A stretch of 64,000 nucleotides of DNA from the NCBI GenBank assembly GCA_026545225.1, contig CM048845.1, forward strand, positions 103,598,033 through 103,662,032, written 5' to 3'. This document shows, piece after piece, positions 12,196-25,300 of the stretch; the first letter of the stretch is position 1, and each line of letters starts with the position of its first letter. The DNA is from Cornus controversa. Its lineage: Eukaryota; Streptophyta; Magnoliopsida; Cornales; Cornaceae. The translations under genes and the position numbers were made by a program. The notes below the pieces were generated by a model. The model did no database searches. It was not told the origin of the DNA and saw nothing but the letters and a program-made list of their open reading frames with translations.

Positions 12196-13940
12196 AAATT
12201 TTGATGGGTTAGGTCTTCTAAGGGAAAAGAATAACCAAGATAATATTTATAAATGTAAAAAGATATTTAGCTAATCTACGTTTATTGTTGCATTTATTAA
12301 TGTAAATTTCATGTGTTTAATAGAAGTTTTTGGTTCGAAAAAACCTCTGCCTTCGGCTTGGGTCAGTACCAATATTTAGTGAATCCAAGTTAGTCATCTT
12401 CGTAACCAAAGGCATGAGGAATGTGTTTGGAATTGTATGTATCCTGACCGGCGACCTGATGCAGTTATGCCTCTTTCTTTTATCCATGGTTATCTAAACC
12501 TTTCATGAGAGATTTTATTTATTTATTTATCTTGAAAATTCAAGAGAGATACTTGGGAAATTATATGTTTGATCTTGTTGTACTTTTTTACATTTTAATG
12601 TAAAAGATCGAGAGTTGTTCATGAAGACAAAGTAAGTGAGTTTCGAATAAGAAAAAAAAAAAAAGTGCTAACGTTGTTGTCATAATCTCTTCTTTAAGTT
12701 GTCATATTTTGAGTACCGAAAATATAATGATGGTATTACTCATTAAGAGAGTGCTACTCCTAAAATAATCAAATCAAAATAACTCAAAACAAAATCATAC
12801 CAACTGTTCAATGATAGTTTAATTTTATTGGGCCGAAACCATTTAGTTTTATCAGAACATTTGACCTATTGTGAATGATTTTATCGTCTTCCAAAAGGTG
12901 AGATATTTGTCTTGATGTTATCAGGATTAAGATCCACAGTGCTCTTGAATCCACCTCATAAATTCTCTCTTCTTGTCATTGGAGGCAAGTATTCATTAAT
13001 TAGACTGGAGTTTTGAAGTAAACCTGTTGATGATTGTAGCATAATTTCAACTATTGAATGCCTTTGGAGAGGTGATAATATACAACACTACAATGTACAT
13101 GATTTGAATTTTTTATTTGTGTGTGTGGGAGAGGAGTCAGGATTCTCTGCAGTATAGGTTTTGTTGAATTTTATCCGACCATATTTATCACACGAAAAAT
13201 TATTAGATACTTTCGAGACTACTTGTTCGTGGTCAATGCTAACACGTTATCACGACAAGTGTTAGAAAAAAGAAAATTACATATGTGCATGTTGACAGAA
13301 ACAATGGTCCTGAAAATACCTAATAATCTCACGCTCATCACTCACATGTGTGAATAATGTGAATGGTTGGAAGCACAAATGTAATGCATCTGATCCACTA
13401 GAGAAAGAGGAGAGGATGCGCATTGATCAAACTTGGTTTTGATTGATTTTAATGTAAAACAGTATGCACCACATGCTATGGGGAGATGTCTTTCAATGTG
13501 TCATGCTGTTTATGAATGCACCATTTTGGATATATCCCCTTCATGATCTTGACTGCCAAAGTTAATAAGCTTTTACTTATATCACAAAATAAATAAAAAT
13601 ATAATACTTGGGGCTCAAGTGATTGAGTTGGCTTGCTGGGTTTGGGACCAGGATCCTCTATGGAATAATTTGTTTGTCGAATTTGACAAATTGTATGTTG
13701 AGTTGTCCTGTCGTTGAATAAATCAGAGCTAGCTTCTTTTATTAAGTGGACGGGTTTGACAGTACTCATGTATGTAAGTGCGTGCATATATATATATATA
13801 ATATATATATACACACACTCATAGAGATAAAATTGGAAATTGATATCAATAATAAAACTCCTATAGTAGTGGGGATAGTTGTTGGTTAAAGCAAGGTCGT
13901 ACAGATTTTTTTTAAAAAAAGTAAGAAGAGAAATCTCATT

Positions 13941-14112
13941 GTGACCAATCATTCTGCCACGCCATCAAAATCTTATGGTGTTTGTGGTACTCCGAGTCCG
14001 AGCCTCGTGGTCCCTCTGGCTCTAGTTAATTGGGCCGGCCTTTGAAATTTGTCTTGGCATAAATCAATATACAGCCCCCTTTAGAAAGTTGTCCTTGCAT
14101 AAATTACGTTTT
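13941..14112 (+). promoter_or_regulatory. Upstream non-coding block conserved in all three MATE units (copy 1)
   Basis: The segment starts GTGACCAATCATTCTGCCAC, includes GTTTGTGGTACTCCGAGTCC, and ends with a GTCCTTGCATAAAT motif. It recurs at 40313-40452 and 58341-58512. It survives in copy 3 although most surrounding spacer has diverged or been replaced. A distal regulatory role is inference only. Confidence 0.45.
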
Positions 14113-14520
14113 GACACTTTTTTTTTTTTTAATTAAAAAAAAACTTACACACTCGTGTGATCCTAATATGCTCCTTTGGTAGAAAAGAACTCAATTGAAT
14201 GAAAGAGAGAAAAAAAAAAAAAAGGGACTAGAGAGCTAATATATATTTTTATTTTTTTGTTTAGTTGAGTGAAAGAGAAAAAAATGAAATAACACTTTAT
14301 TTGTTAGAAAAAAGAAAAAAGAAAAATTTTTGATATTAAATTTATTTAATAATTATAATAGATAATATTGAAATTTAAAATCTTCTACTTTTCTACCGTC
14401 CTCTCAAGTGATTACCCATTCATTCTCTGTTTTTCTTCTCTCATGTCTCTTCTTCGTGAACTCAGAAAAGAAAATTTGTTTCTGTCTTCCGTCAACTCAT
14501 CTTTCTTCTTTTCTACTGGA

Positions 14521-14675
14521 CAAATTTACGAGGGTTATTACCAATATGACATTTTTGTAACAATAAACATAGTGTATGGGCAGTCTAGTCATTGAAAAAA
14601 ATTTAACACCTATAAAATCGTCAATGGTGCTCTCATTAATTCTCTCTCTCTATCTGGTGCAAGGAGAGAAGAAAA
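14521..14675 (+). promoter_or_regulatory. Core promoter and 5' UTR of MATE copy 1
   Basis: The stretch starting at CAAATTTACGAGGGTT is shared with copy 2. A TATAAAA box is at 14611-14617, 59 bp before the end of the leader. A CT-rich patch at about 14640-14653 fits a plant transcription start or Y-patch, giving a leader of roughly 30 nt. The start codon is in the context GAAAAATGGAC. In copies 2 and 3 the TATA position reads TTTAAAA and ATTAAAA. Confidence 0.6.
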
Positions 14676-17600
14676 ATGGACAATGTAAATCAAAAACCAT
14701 CTTCTCTGACCTCACCTTTGCTTCAAATTTCTGAAGAAGGAGATAGACATGGATTTGGTAGAGAGAGAAACACTGAAAATGGGTTTCATAGGAAGGAGAT
14801 TGTGGAAGAACTGAAGAAGCAAATATGGTTGGCAGGGCCTCTCATATTTGTCAGGCTATTACAATTCTGCTTACAGCTAATCTCTGTGATGTTTGTGGGA
14901 CATCTTGGAGAGTTGGCTCTTTCTGGTGCTTCAATGGCCACTTCATTCGCATCTGTTACTGGTTTTAGCTTGTTGGTATGTTGGGTTTCTCTTAAATTTG
15001 TCATAATTTTATGGCTTTTATCTTCACATATTCTTTGATACGTATTTATTTGGAGCTCTATTTAGGTTCTAGAAGTGGGTTGTGATGGTTTTATACGTAT
15101 ATGTGTTTCTGTGGTCTGTGTATAGCTGAGTAGTAAATCCATTAATTCTATATCTCCCTTGTAGCTTGTTTGTGAGATTGTTTCTGTTAACTATAATATT
15201 ACAACATGATTCATCCATGCTTGATTAGTTTCTTATTGGGTTCTTATTTTCTTTGTTGTCCGACTCAATATATTTCTCTGTTTTTAAGTATTGTTCTTGA
15301 GATATGGGTTATAGTGCTTCATCAGTCCATTGATGTTGATAGAAGCATAAATATGTTTGCGTCTCATTGTATACATACTTATATTTTGAGGATGCTCTGC
15401 AGCTTGGAAATAGGTTTAATTTCTCTTAATTTCGGAGTAAAATGCACAAACAAGTGGGAAACTTGATAATTTCAGTAATATCATATTTGCTTGTCAATAT
15501 GTGAGTGAATATGGAATCTTATGGTTCCTTCAGTATATACAAAATGTATTCCACTATTGTTTTTTTATATATAGTTTGAAATTCATTCGTCTGACAAAGC
15601 TAATTACGCATTAAATTGATTATGAAATGGTTTTTTCACTTTTTTCTGTTTGAGTAGATGGGAATGGCAAGTGCATTGGATACCTTTTGTGGCCAGTCCT
15701 ATGGAGCAAAGCAATATCATATGCTTGGCATACACATGCAAAGAGCTATGTTTGTTCTTTTACTTGTGAGCATACCCCTTGCATTCATCTGGGCAAACAC
15801 TGGCCACATTCTCAAAGCCTTGGGCCAAGATCCTGCCATATCTGAAGAAGCCGGACTTTATGCAAATTTCATGATTCCCAGCCTTTTTGCATTTGGCATT
15901 CTTCAATGTCTTGTCCGGTTTTTACAAACCCAAAGCAATGTCTTTCCGATGATGCTAAGCTCCGGAATTACAACTTTACTCCACATCCTTGTATGTTGGA
16001 TCCTGGTCTTCAAATCAGGCCTCGGTAGCAGAGGAGCTGCCTTGGCAAATGCCATCTCTTATTGGATCAATGTGTTATTGTTAGCAATTTATGTCAAGTT
16101 CTCTCCTTCATGTGCACAAACTTGGACTGGCTTTTCAAAGGAGGCCCTGCACAATATACTCACTTTTCTTAGACTTGCAGTCCCTTCAGCTGTCATGGTC
16201 TGGTAATTTTCTACTTCTTAGTGGTCCATTGCATTACAAAGACTGGACAAGAAAAAGAAGAAATTTGAAATTTATTGCACATCAATAGTTGCAATGTCGC
16301 ACTTATTCTGCCACTGTGTTCATAGACTAATAATGTGATTTCAACTATTACATTGAACAGCTTGGAGGGGTGGTCATTTGAGATGATGGTTCTATTATCT
16401 GGTCTTCTACCCAATCCCCGATTAGAAACTTCAGTGCTTTCGATCAGGTAAAAACTATCCATATATCTTCTTTGAACTATTAGAATACGCAATTTAGAAG
16501 AGTTGTGTTTGAACATACTCTATGCTTTTGTTAATTGCTAATATAATGTTTATATCCCCAGCCTTAATACAGCTTCGACAGTTTGGATGATTTCCTTTGG
16601 ACTCAGTGGTGCTGTGAGGTTAGTTATGCCATAACGAATTTAGTGAATCTCTCTCTCTTTTTTTTTTGTGCCAGGCTTTTGAAATTTTGAGGACATTTCA
16701 AAAAATTTGGCAATGAATTTCGATCTAGAACTATTTCAAAATTCCACATTGGAAATTTCTGTCACACAATTTGTTCCGGTGTAAATTGAGGTATATGGAC
16801 GTAAATTCATTTTTTTTTTCCCAAAAGATTTGAACTTCAGCTCCAACCAGGTTGAATTAGATGATGCAACCGAAATTTAAAACTCCCATTTCCTTGATTA
16901 AATTCATATCTTCTAATGCAATTATCTTTATCTATATAGCACAAGAGTCTCAAATGAGTTGGGGGCTGGGCATCCTCAAGCTGCGCGTTTGGCAGTGCGT
17001 GTTGTCTTTGTCCTGGCTATTGCTGAGGGCATTTTGGTTGGATTGGTCCTAATATTGATACGTAACATCTGGGGTCATGCTTATAGCAAAGAAAAAGAAG
17101 TGGTGAGATATGTAGCTATCATGATGCCAATTGTTGCGACATCCAACTTCGTGGATGGACTCCAATGCGTTCTTTCAGGTCTGTTTTACATTTATAATAT
17201 CTTTAATAGGCACTTAATCAAAAGAGCATAGCATATTGCAAAAATCATTTTGTTGCCTCTTATGCTCGATCACACTGATTGTCTTCAGGGGATATGAATA
17301 TGATCTCAACAGGCTCAGACAGAGCCTTGTATATATATATATATATTGTCAATCTGGTCAACTGTTTATTAAGTTGGTAGTTAAATGTATCTGTGTTTTT
17401 TAAAATTTAGGTTCTGTTAGAGGATGTGGTAGGCAGAAGATCGGTGCTGTTGTCAATCTGGGGTCATATTATCTTGTGGGCATTCCTTCTGCTGTTCTTT
17501 TTGCTTTTGTTTTCCACATTGGAGGGAAGGTAATTTCTTGTCATTTTCCTTTTTAGTGGCATCTGTTACTTGTCATCTTCACTACATTACAATCAAGTAA

Positions 17601-18311
17601 TTTTTTGAAATTGTTTCTTTTAGGGCCTTTGGTTGGGGCTGATATGCGCACTTGTTGTGCAAGTGTTCTCTCTTCTTACCATTACAGCATGGACTAATTG
17701 GGAACTAGAGGTAAACATTCTATCCTTCTCAATGTTGGGAATTAATTTCCCTTTCATTCAACACAATGGAAGTATATAATCACGTCATAATCATACATGC
17801 ATATATAAAGATAATAATCAAACATATTTATACACAACACAATATTTTATATGGTTAACTCAACTTTAGGGATACATCAATGGAGAGAGATATTTTACTA
17901 TAATTGAGAAGAGAATATAATACGCGAAAAACATGCCTACCACACACTCTTTTTCTCTTGACATATTTCTTCGAAATTACATATACTCTCTCCTCTACTC
18001 ACAACACTCATCAACCTTTTACATCTTTAATCTCTCTACCTTTTTCCTCTTAACCTTACCTCTGTTTAAAGTCTTTAAACCAATTCTTTGTTATACAAGG
18101 ATTACAATTACTTGAACCCAATACGTGCATAACAAGAAATTACCAAATAAAAAATAGAAACCCAATTATGATAGAAATATGAATCACAATTCCAAACACT
18201 CCCCACTCCTCTGTTTGGATCTCTTTCATCATCCTCTCTGCTCTTTTTTAGGCAAAGAAGGCCACGACGAGAGTCTATGGCTCTACGATCCCTGTGGATA
18301 TGGTGTCATGA
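14676..18311 (+). CDS. MATE efflux transporter, DETOXIFICATION 16-like (copy 1)
   Basis: Exons: 14676-14975, 15658-16202, 16361-16447, 16562-16618, 16940-17178, 17411-17529, 17624-17710, 18252-18311. They encode 497 residues ending VDMVS. All borders are GT-AG, and the reading phases match copies 2 and 3. MATE landmarks are [14 protein letters not shown] (75-88), [18 protein letters not shown] (101-118), [17 protein letters not shown] (333-349), DGLQCVLSG and [11 protein letters not shown]. Twelve membrane helices in two MatE halves are expected. The family is proton-coupled efflux of secondary metabolites or xenobiotics at the vacuolar or plasma membrane; the substrate is unknown. By my count it differs from copy 2 at 18 residues. 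Several changes hit sites shared by copies 2 and 3: R60 in helix 1, H150 for P, H376 for Y, K380 for N, R417 for W in RGCGWQK, and W472 for R. The frame is intact, but function may be altered. Confidence 0.93.
17711..18251 (+). other. Expanded last intron of MATE copy 1
   Basis: This intron is 541 bp, against 294 bp in copy 2 (44017-44310) and 98 bp in copy 3 (63320-63417). Copies 1 and 2 share the inserted sequence around AACACAATATTTTA and the segment near ACCCAATACGTGC. Copy 2 lacks the middle 17855-18115 portion. The extra sequence therefore predates the copy 1/2 duplication and was later partly lost in copy 2. It looks transposon-derived, but the family is not identified. Confidence 0.6.
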
Positions 18312-19867
18312 AGCTTAAAAGTCACCACATTGTAATGGAGAAAAACCACCACTTTGAGGGCGAAGACAAGATTGTGCTACAGATGGTAGGAAATTTTACA
18401 TTCGGTAGTCTGAAAATTACTGAATAGTCATTACTCTATGTTAAATGATCTTTCTTGATCATCATCTGCTGTGCATGTTGGAAACACTGAGGCTTAAAGA
18501 AAGTAGCCCTACTTGTAGCTCTACAATAAACAATGAAGTACTGTACTCGACAATAATGAAGCATCACTTTCAAAAACTAAGGAATTCATGCTAGACAATC
18601 CTCTAAGTAGAATAAGAATTATTATTCTACTGCTTACATCAAGAATATTTTTATTGTTTATGTAATGTTTGCAGTGGTAGAAATGAAATCATCGACAAAA
18701 TTAATATCTGAAAACTCTGTTAGATTTAAATATCTATAAAGCCAACAAATTAATTTGTATGCTGTGCTCTACCACTCATTCTTGATTTCTAAAACTTGGT
18801 TTTCGGAGTATAAGTTCCAGGCTCAAGCACAATACTTAGGATAGTGCTAACCTCTCATTGTGTTTGGTTGATTAGCGAGGGAAAAGAAAAGAAATGACAA
18901 TCGTAACACTTAATCATGTTTGAAGAAAGAAATTATGAATTTGCCAGGGTCCCTTTTCACATTTCAAAGACAAATAAATATACTTTAAGAAGTAGTAAGA
19001 CAAATATAAAGATTGTGCTAAACATCATTCAAAGTCAAAGTCACAATTTAAGAACAAAGAAAGGGTTAAAGAGAATAAAAACATGCCCTTGTACTCATTT
19101 GATATTTTGATTTTGTCTTTTATAAAAATAAGGGAAAAATCAATATTACAAAAGTTTCATTAAACTTTGTAGCACTTTTCTTCCATTTTTGGGAGGATAA
19201 CAAAATCTACTCATCATGCCTAATTGTATCCCTCTAAAGCCCTCTCTTTCATTTCATGTCCTTTAAATGTTAATTAATTCAAACTCGGGAATTGAATGCA
19301 AGATATTCCAACACCACCTTCTTAAACTATTAAGAAATCAGTCAATTGTGTGTGTTGTTTGTGTGTAGAGTGTAGACGATATAAATTTGAGATTGTCTCG
19401 TCACCATTTAATCGGTCTAAGAGTATGGCCCATGGTTACAAGTGTTGATGTGTCACGCCTCCAAATTTAAATACCTAAAACTCTAGTCCAATAGTTGAAT
19501 TTGGTGCGCGACTTGAAATACAATATCCATCTTACCATACATACATCCAAAATCTTACATATTACAAATCAAATATGATCATCTACATCATCTATTACAA
19601 AAACTTCATCTGGAAACCCCTATCCTTCATCTTGAGAACCAACTATGTACAACAAAAGATAATTATATGCTAAGAAATTTACATGTAAATGGCCTCCATC
19701 GTCTTATACCGCGCTTCCATTCACTCGATACCTAAAAATAAAATTGGGTGAGCTCAACAAGCTCAGCAAGAACTGCAAAACACTATCATTGCTCAACAAA
19801 TTGACCTTGCCTTAAATTCCTATATATAAGGATACGTACAACAATCTTTGTTGATTACATTCACAAC

Positions 19868-19987
19868 TTTTTCTTATGATAATTAAACTCTAGTTAATTA
19901 TCATATCCACAATTTCTTTCACACACATTTTTCTTATGATAATTAAACTCTAGTTAATTATCATATCCACAATTTATTTCATACACA
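19868..19987. repeat. 60-bp tandem repeat with palindrome inside the gypsy LTR
   Basis: Two head-to-tail copies each contain TTCTTATGATAATTAAAC and then TAGTTAATTATCATATCC. The unit holds a perfect or near-perfect palindrome (GATAATTAA against TTAATTATC). The same pair occurs in the other LTR at about 26058-26170. Confidence 0.8.
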
Positions 19988-21395
19988 GGAACCGTATTCT
20001 TAACAATTTCTTATTAAGCTAATCATCTAGATTAACTTAATATAATCTCACATGAGCCCCAGGCTCCCCTCAATAAATTACATTCTTAACAAATGGTGCG
20101 CATCACATAGTCCCGGACTAAGGAAGCTCGCACATGTTGTTGGGCTTGTACGTCTACTCACCCAGATGGTCCCGGACCACGTCCACACAATAAGGGCACG
20201 CTTCACCCAATGGCCATAACAAATGGGTAGTGCACACCCCATAGGTAAGTCCCTACCAATACCTCATAAATTCTTTAAGAATTTTAACACGTTTTCAAGA
20301 TTTTAAGCTTTTGAAATTTACTAAATGCTTTTGACATTTAATAAATCAAATCATTCTCTTAATGTAATCACTAATCACATTAATTAAACACTTTAAGATT
20401 TCACCACTTAAGTCTTTTCTAACTTAATTATTCTAGCATAATTAAGTTCATTATGCCAAAATATACCACTCTAAGATTTTTCGCAATTTTTAGAGTTTAA
20501 AGAATATTTTTCCCTAATTCACTCTAAATAAAAGGAAACAAGCGTTCTTTACCAACATAAAAATATTTTATAATTTATTAAATGCTTTTCACATTTAATA
20601 AATTAAATGAGCGAATTGTGTGCCTTCATAAAGCTTAAAACGTCGCTAACCGAATCTTTAACTTTTAGAACCAACTATTCCTACATAATAAGCTCTATTA
20701 TGCATAAACAAATGATTTCATAAATTTGCATAATTTATGGAGCATTCAAGAATTTGTCCCTAGAACTAACTATTCTAGCATAATTAGTCCTATTATGCAT
20801 AAACGTAGAATTTCGAAAATTAAATGTATATTATGGAGCATAAAAAACATTCTTCGCAAAATTCTAATTTCAACCAAAAAAGAAATTCTTTAAGTTTCTT
20901 TTAAATGACCTTGGGCATATTCTTAATTGTGGCCCAGTCCAAAGTCAAGCCATCATTTATCTCTTTTTAAATGATGTCGGGCCAATTTATAATTTCTGGC
21001 CCAGTCCAATTCACCAAGCCAAAGTCAATTGTATAGGCCCATCGTCAAAGCCACCACTACCTAGGCCCAGACTTCAAGTCCAATTAAACCAACTTCAATT
21101 TTTAAACCTCAGTCTATCACAATTAAACCCATTAGAATTTAAACCCAATATACAGTGGACCCAAATAATGTAGCCATAAGGTCCACCATTCATGGCATTT
21201 TTAATTCCATACAACAAGCCCATGTAACAATCCAACTCACTCAAATATGCAAGCCCAGCCTTCAATCAAGCTTTCCATCTCTAGCAAAAAATGGAACTGT
21301 CTAACCAATCCCACCATTAAAAGCTCAAACAACTACTACCACTGCCATAACATCACAAACATTCACATGCAACCATAACAGGCCACCAAGGAGAC

Positions 21396-21444
21396 CGGCC
21401 ACACACACACACACACACGCACACACACACACATATATATATAC
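21396..21444. repeat. CA/TA microsatellite
   Basis: A (CA)n tract with a single CG interruption is followed by a short TA run, inside the gypsy 3' LTR. Confidence 0.9.
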
Positions 21445-22102
21445 ACACTAACTGATATATGCAAAAACCCACAAGCTAGCACCACACCACCACACCATGG
21501 CTGCCACCCTCACAGCCGAGCCATGCAAAACACCATCCCATGAAAGCCAACCTCCAACTAAACCCACTAGCTTCGGCAGCCAGCGAAATTACCTCCAAGA
21601 CCCGTATTCAAAAGTCTAATGCCATGCATATCAATCCACAACAAGTATACCAACATATAAATATATTAATCAATCATCCATATATATATATGTATGTATA
21701 TAAATGTATAGACCCAAAATTACGAATAGAGTTGTACATATAAGAAAAAAAAAAGCAAGAGGCAACATGCTACATATCCAGGAGTAAGACCATAGTCCCA
21801 TGCAAATTCATATATTCACCCATACTTAGTCCATGCAAGCAATCTGCTAACCACACGAAAATAAAAATCTACAACATTGGCATATAACATATCATGCAAC
21901 TATTCTGTATAAAAACATATTATATACTTAACTACACGAAACCCCCAAAACTAACCCAACATAACATGCAACTCCTAACTCTCAAGATCCACATAGTATA
22001 ATAACAAACAATACTTAATCCATAAATTTTCTTGTTAAAATCTCACTCTAAAATCAGTTTCAAATCAGAAATTTTCTACTAATTTAAACATAGTTTTCAA
22101 GA

Positions 22103-22352
22103 TATAATACCCTGCTCCAACACATGGTATGATATTGTCCGCTTTGAGCCTGAGTCCGCATGATTTTGCTCTTGGGTTTTACCCCAAAATACCTCATACC
22201 ATTTGAAGAGAACATACTACATATAAACACATCCCCTTTTTCACACCCAGGCGATGTGGGATTGAGCACCCTGTATCCTGTCAGTGTGGTAGCTCAGCCC
22301 AGTGTCTATCTTCGCACCCGCCCACTCACACCCGTCCACAAGGGTTGCTACA
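22103..22352 (-). mobile_element. TRIM solo LTR (copy 1 of the family)
   Basis: This 250-bp sequence is nearly identical to the LTRs of the complete TRIM at 30520-31089. It carries the markers CTCCAACACATGGTATGATA, GCGATGTGGGATTGAG and GTCCACAAGGGTT. It sits inside the gypsy 3' LTR. No internal region or second LTR is adjacent, so it is a solo LTR. I found no clear target duplication. Confidence 0.85.
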
Positions 22353-25300
22353 ATTCTATTCTCCACTAGCAGAGCCTTCTCTCTTTCTTCTTGTTCTTCT
22401 TTTTCTTCTCTCTATTTTCTCTCTTTCTTTCTCTCATTCTCTCTCTCCTTCTAGCCGCAAACTCCACCTTCTGTTTTTCCTTTTCTTTTCTTTTATAGTA
22501 CTATTATACTAGCTTTAGTCATACACAACTATTTTGACTATGTATAGGTGTCTAAAATACACCCAAGTGTAACATGCATCTTATACATGTTTCATGCTCT
22601 TTACACGTGCCCAGACCAGTTTTTTTCCTTCTGATTCCTTACCTCAAGATATACATGCATTTGTTTGCACTAATAACATAACATATGTGTTAGACTAGCC
22701 ATAAGTACATATAAGTATAACAAACATTTAGGTCAAATCTTCCCTTAGAAACTTTGACATCCTCTGCCACTAACACACACTACCACATATAGTCTATATA
22801 TATATATATATATAACTACACTCTTAACCCTACAAGGTTCAAAAATTATCTTTGAGTCTTAGAAAAATAAAAGCAAAAGAAAATTCTTATTTCAAGGATG
22901 TTACATTCTACCCTCCTAAAAAGAAATTTCGTCCTCAAAATTTGCATACCTTTTTCGAAAAGCTATGGATATTTTTCCATCATCTTTGACTCCAACTCCC
23001 AGGTAGCTTCTCTTTCGTCATGATGATTTCACTCCACCTTCAGAAGTGGTATCTCTGTCTACCTTAATTGTTTCTCTATACAATCCACAATGCGAACAGG
23101 TGTTTCAATATATGTAGTATCAGGGCGTAACTCTACCCTACTACTGTCAATGGCTTGAGTCTCAACTCTCAAACATTTTCTTAACATGGAGACATGAAAA
23201 ACATCATGAACTATTGCTAAACTGGGAGGTAAAACTAACCTATATGTCACTTTCCAATTCTTTCGATAATCTGGAAGGGTCCAATAAATCGAGGAGCTAA
23301 CTTTCTTTTTTTTCCTCCAAATCTGACTACTCCCTTCATAGGTGAGACTTTCAGAAACACCAAGTCCCCTACATCAAACTCCAAAGTACGTCGATGTCAA
23401 TCCGCATAATTCTTTTGTCGACTCTGAGCTTTACGAAGCTGATCTCTAATAGTAACTACATTATCCGTAGTTTCTCGCACTAACTCGGGGCCCAATAGGC
23501 GGGTATCACCAACCTCAGCCCAATATACCAGTGAACAACAAGCTCTCCATACAACTATATGCATAAAGTCAGTGCAATGCCAATATCATATCTCATAGAT
23601 ATTGTTACTCACATAGTTCTCAATGTAGATTAGCGTGTCACTGCACACTATCACATAAAAGTCACAAGTTCATAAGGTTCACTAACTTTTTCATGTGCTT
23701 AACATCATCATCCACAAACAAAAATTATTACCAAATTTGCAATTAAATCTTTGTATCTCACGGGAGACAATGCAAAGATCTAACATATCACTAAATCCTA
23801 CTTTCCCTAATACTCACCTAGGCTATAACTCTTTTCTCATTTGTCAATACCCAACAAGTCAATTCCATAACTATTTAGACCTGACACATTGTAAGAGAAG
23901 TACTAATCAAAGAAAAATGTCTAGCTGAGCCATTTTTCATCGTTAGCTCAACCCTGACAACCTGTCTTCCTTATCCTCACACCTTCAGTTTTCTCAAACC
24001 TGTAATCACAATTAATTCTCCATTTTCCACATAAAATTTATATATCAAAATTTTCAAAGTCTTAGGCTCCCATAACTAGAGTCTATCACATTTCAACTAT
24101 CATAACTCTACTTAGACTCCAACCTCAAGTCTAGCTTACCAATTTCCCAAAACTAGATAGGTGATAATGATATGCTCTCATTTGCAATATCATCAAGTCA
24201 ACTAGAAGTTCTTTCAATAATACTAATAGGGCATGCACGACACAATCTATCAAGAGTCGTTGAGTGTCCAAGGCGAGTTACAATGGTGTAGGACTATTCA
24301 TATTTTCAGGTTCCAGTCCAAGTGCATTTACCAATGATAGTGAAAAATGATTACACATAATCTGAATCAAATAACACTCTATCTATATTGCCATCAATAG
24401 TAAATGTACCTTCTATTGCAGGTGGTGCAGTATCCTGACCAACTTTTGGGTAAACAACATAAACCCTTGCTCCCTCTACTGTTGTGGTGCTTGACCCCTC
24501 TGCTGACCTTCCTTACATGGTTTGGTACAGGAACGGGCAATGTGTCATTTTTCTTGATAGCTGTAGCATTGTCTATGGAACTGGAGAAGCTGAGCGTTCT
24601 GAGGTGCAGCAGGTACCATAGCTGTGGACTGCTCACCTCCACCCACTCTTTGTCTTTTCACTACTTACCAATTCTGCCTATCTCTCTGCCCCGCTTGGCT
24701 CTGCATATCTTTTGGAGGTTGTTGATGCTGTTGCTGCCTCAGATTATGCTGCAAGTTAAAACTACTTTTTCCCTTTTCCTTCTCTGCAACCTTATGCTCC
24801 TTCCTTCGTTAATATTTAAGGTTGTCTTGTTTAATACTCATAGCACGCTCTACGACATCTGCGTAATTATTTAACCCTTGACTAATCACTAGCATCCTTA
24901 CGCTAGGAGTTAATCCCTCTACAAATCTTCTAGCCTGACTCTCCTTATCTGCAACCATATAAGGAGCAAATCGAGAGAGTTCTGCAAACTTCACCTCATA
25001 TTGACTCACCGTCAATACCTCAGTTTCTTGCTCCAGGTGTATGAACTCAGCTGCCATTCCATCCCTCACTGCACGTGGAAAATACTTGACATAGAACTGA
25101 TTCTTAAACTCATCCCATTGCATATGTGTGACATCCCCGACACTCCTAATCACGGATTGCCACCACTGATGAGCATCGCCAGATAAGCAAAAAACTGTTA
25201 TCCTTCTTTTTTGCACTTCGGTGCGGTCCATAATCTCAAAGTATTTTTCTATGTCCTTTATCCACTTTTCTGCATCTAGTGGATTTGTAGCATTGGTAAA

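Larger units (their letters stand above)
12196..19450 (+). repeat. Tandem duplication unit, copy 1 (contains MATE copy 1)
   Basis: From ATTTTGATGGGTTAGG at 12196 onward the sequence aligns with 38604 onward, through the intergenic spacer, the MATE gene and about 1.1 kb of 3' flank. The 5' spacer 12196-14518 holds no supportable gene. It has a TA run near 13788-13812, AT-rich tracts at 14120-14350, and a conserved block at 13941-14112. The 3' flank 18312-19450 has no gene either. Homology stops at ACAAGTGTTGA, just before the LTR of the gypsy element at 19451. Confidence 0.92.

Noticed and set aside
13476-13952. 158-codon minus-strand ORF
   Set aside because: It crosses a TA microsatellite and is not kept in the paralogous unit. 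No domain is recognised.
15206-15466. ORFs within MATE introns 1 (also 41456-41752 and 60059-60469)
   Set aside because: They lie between exons with clear splice sites and show no coding constraint between copies.
24404-24874. 156-codon + strand ORF inside the gypsy element
   Set aside because: It is antisense to the gag/protease region of a minus-strand element and has no domain of its own.
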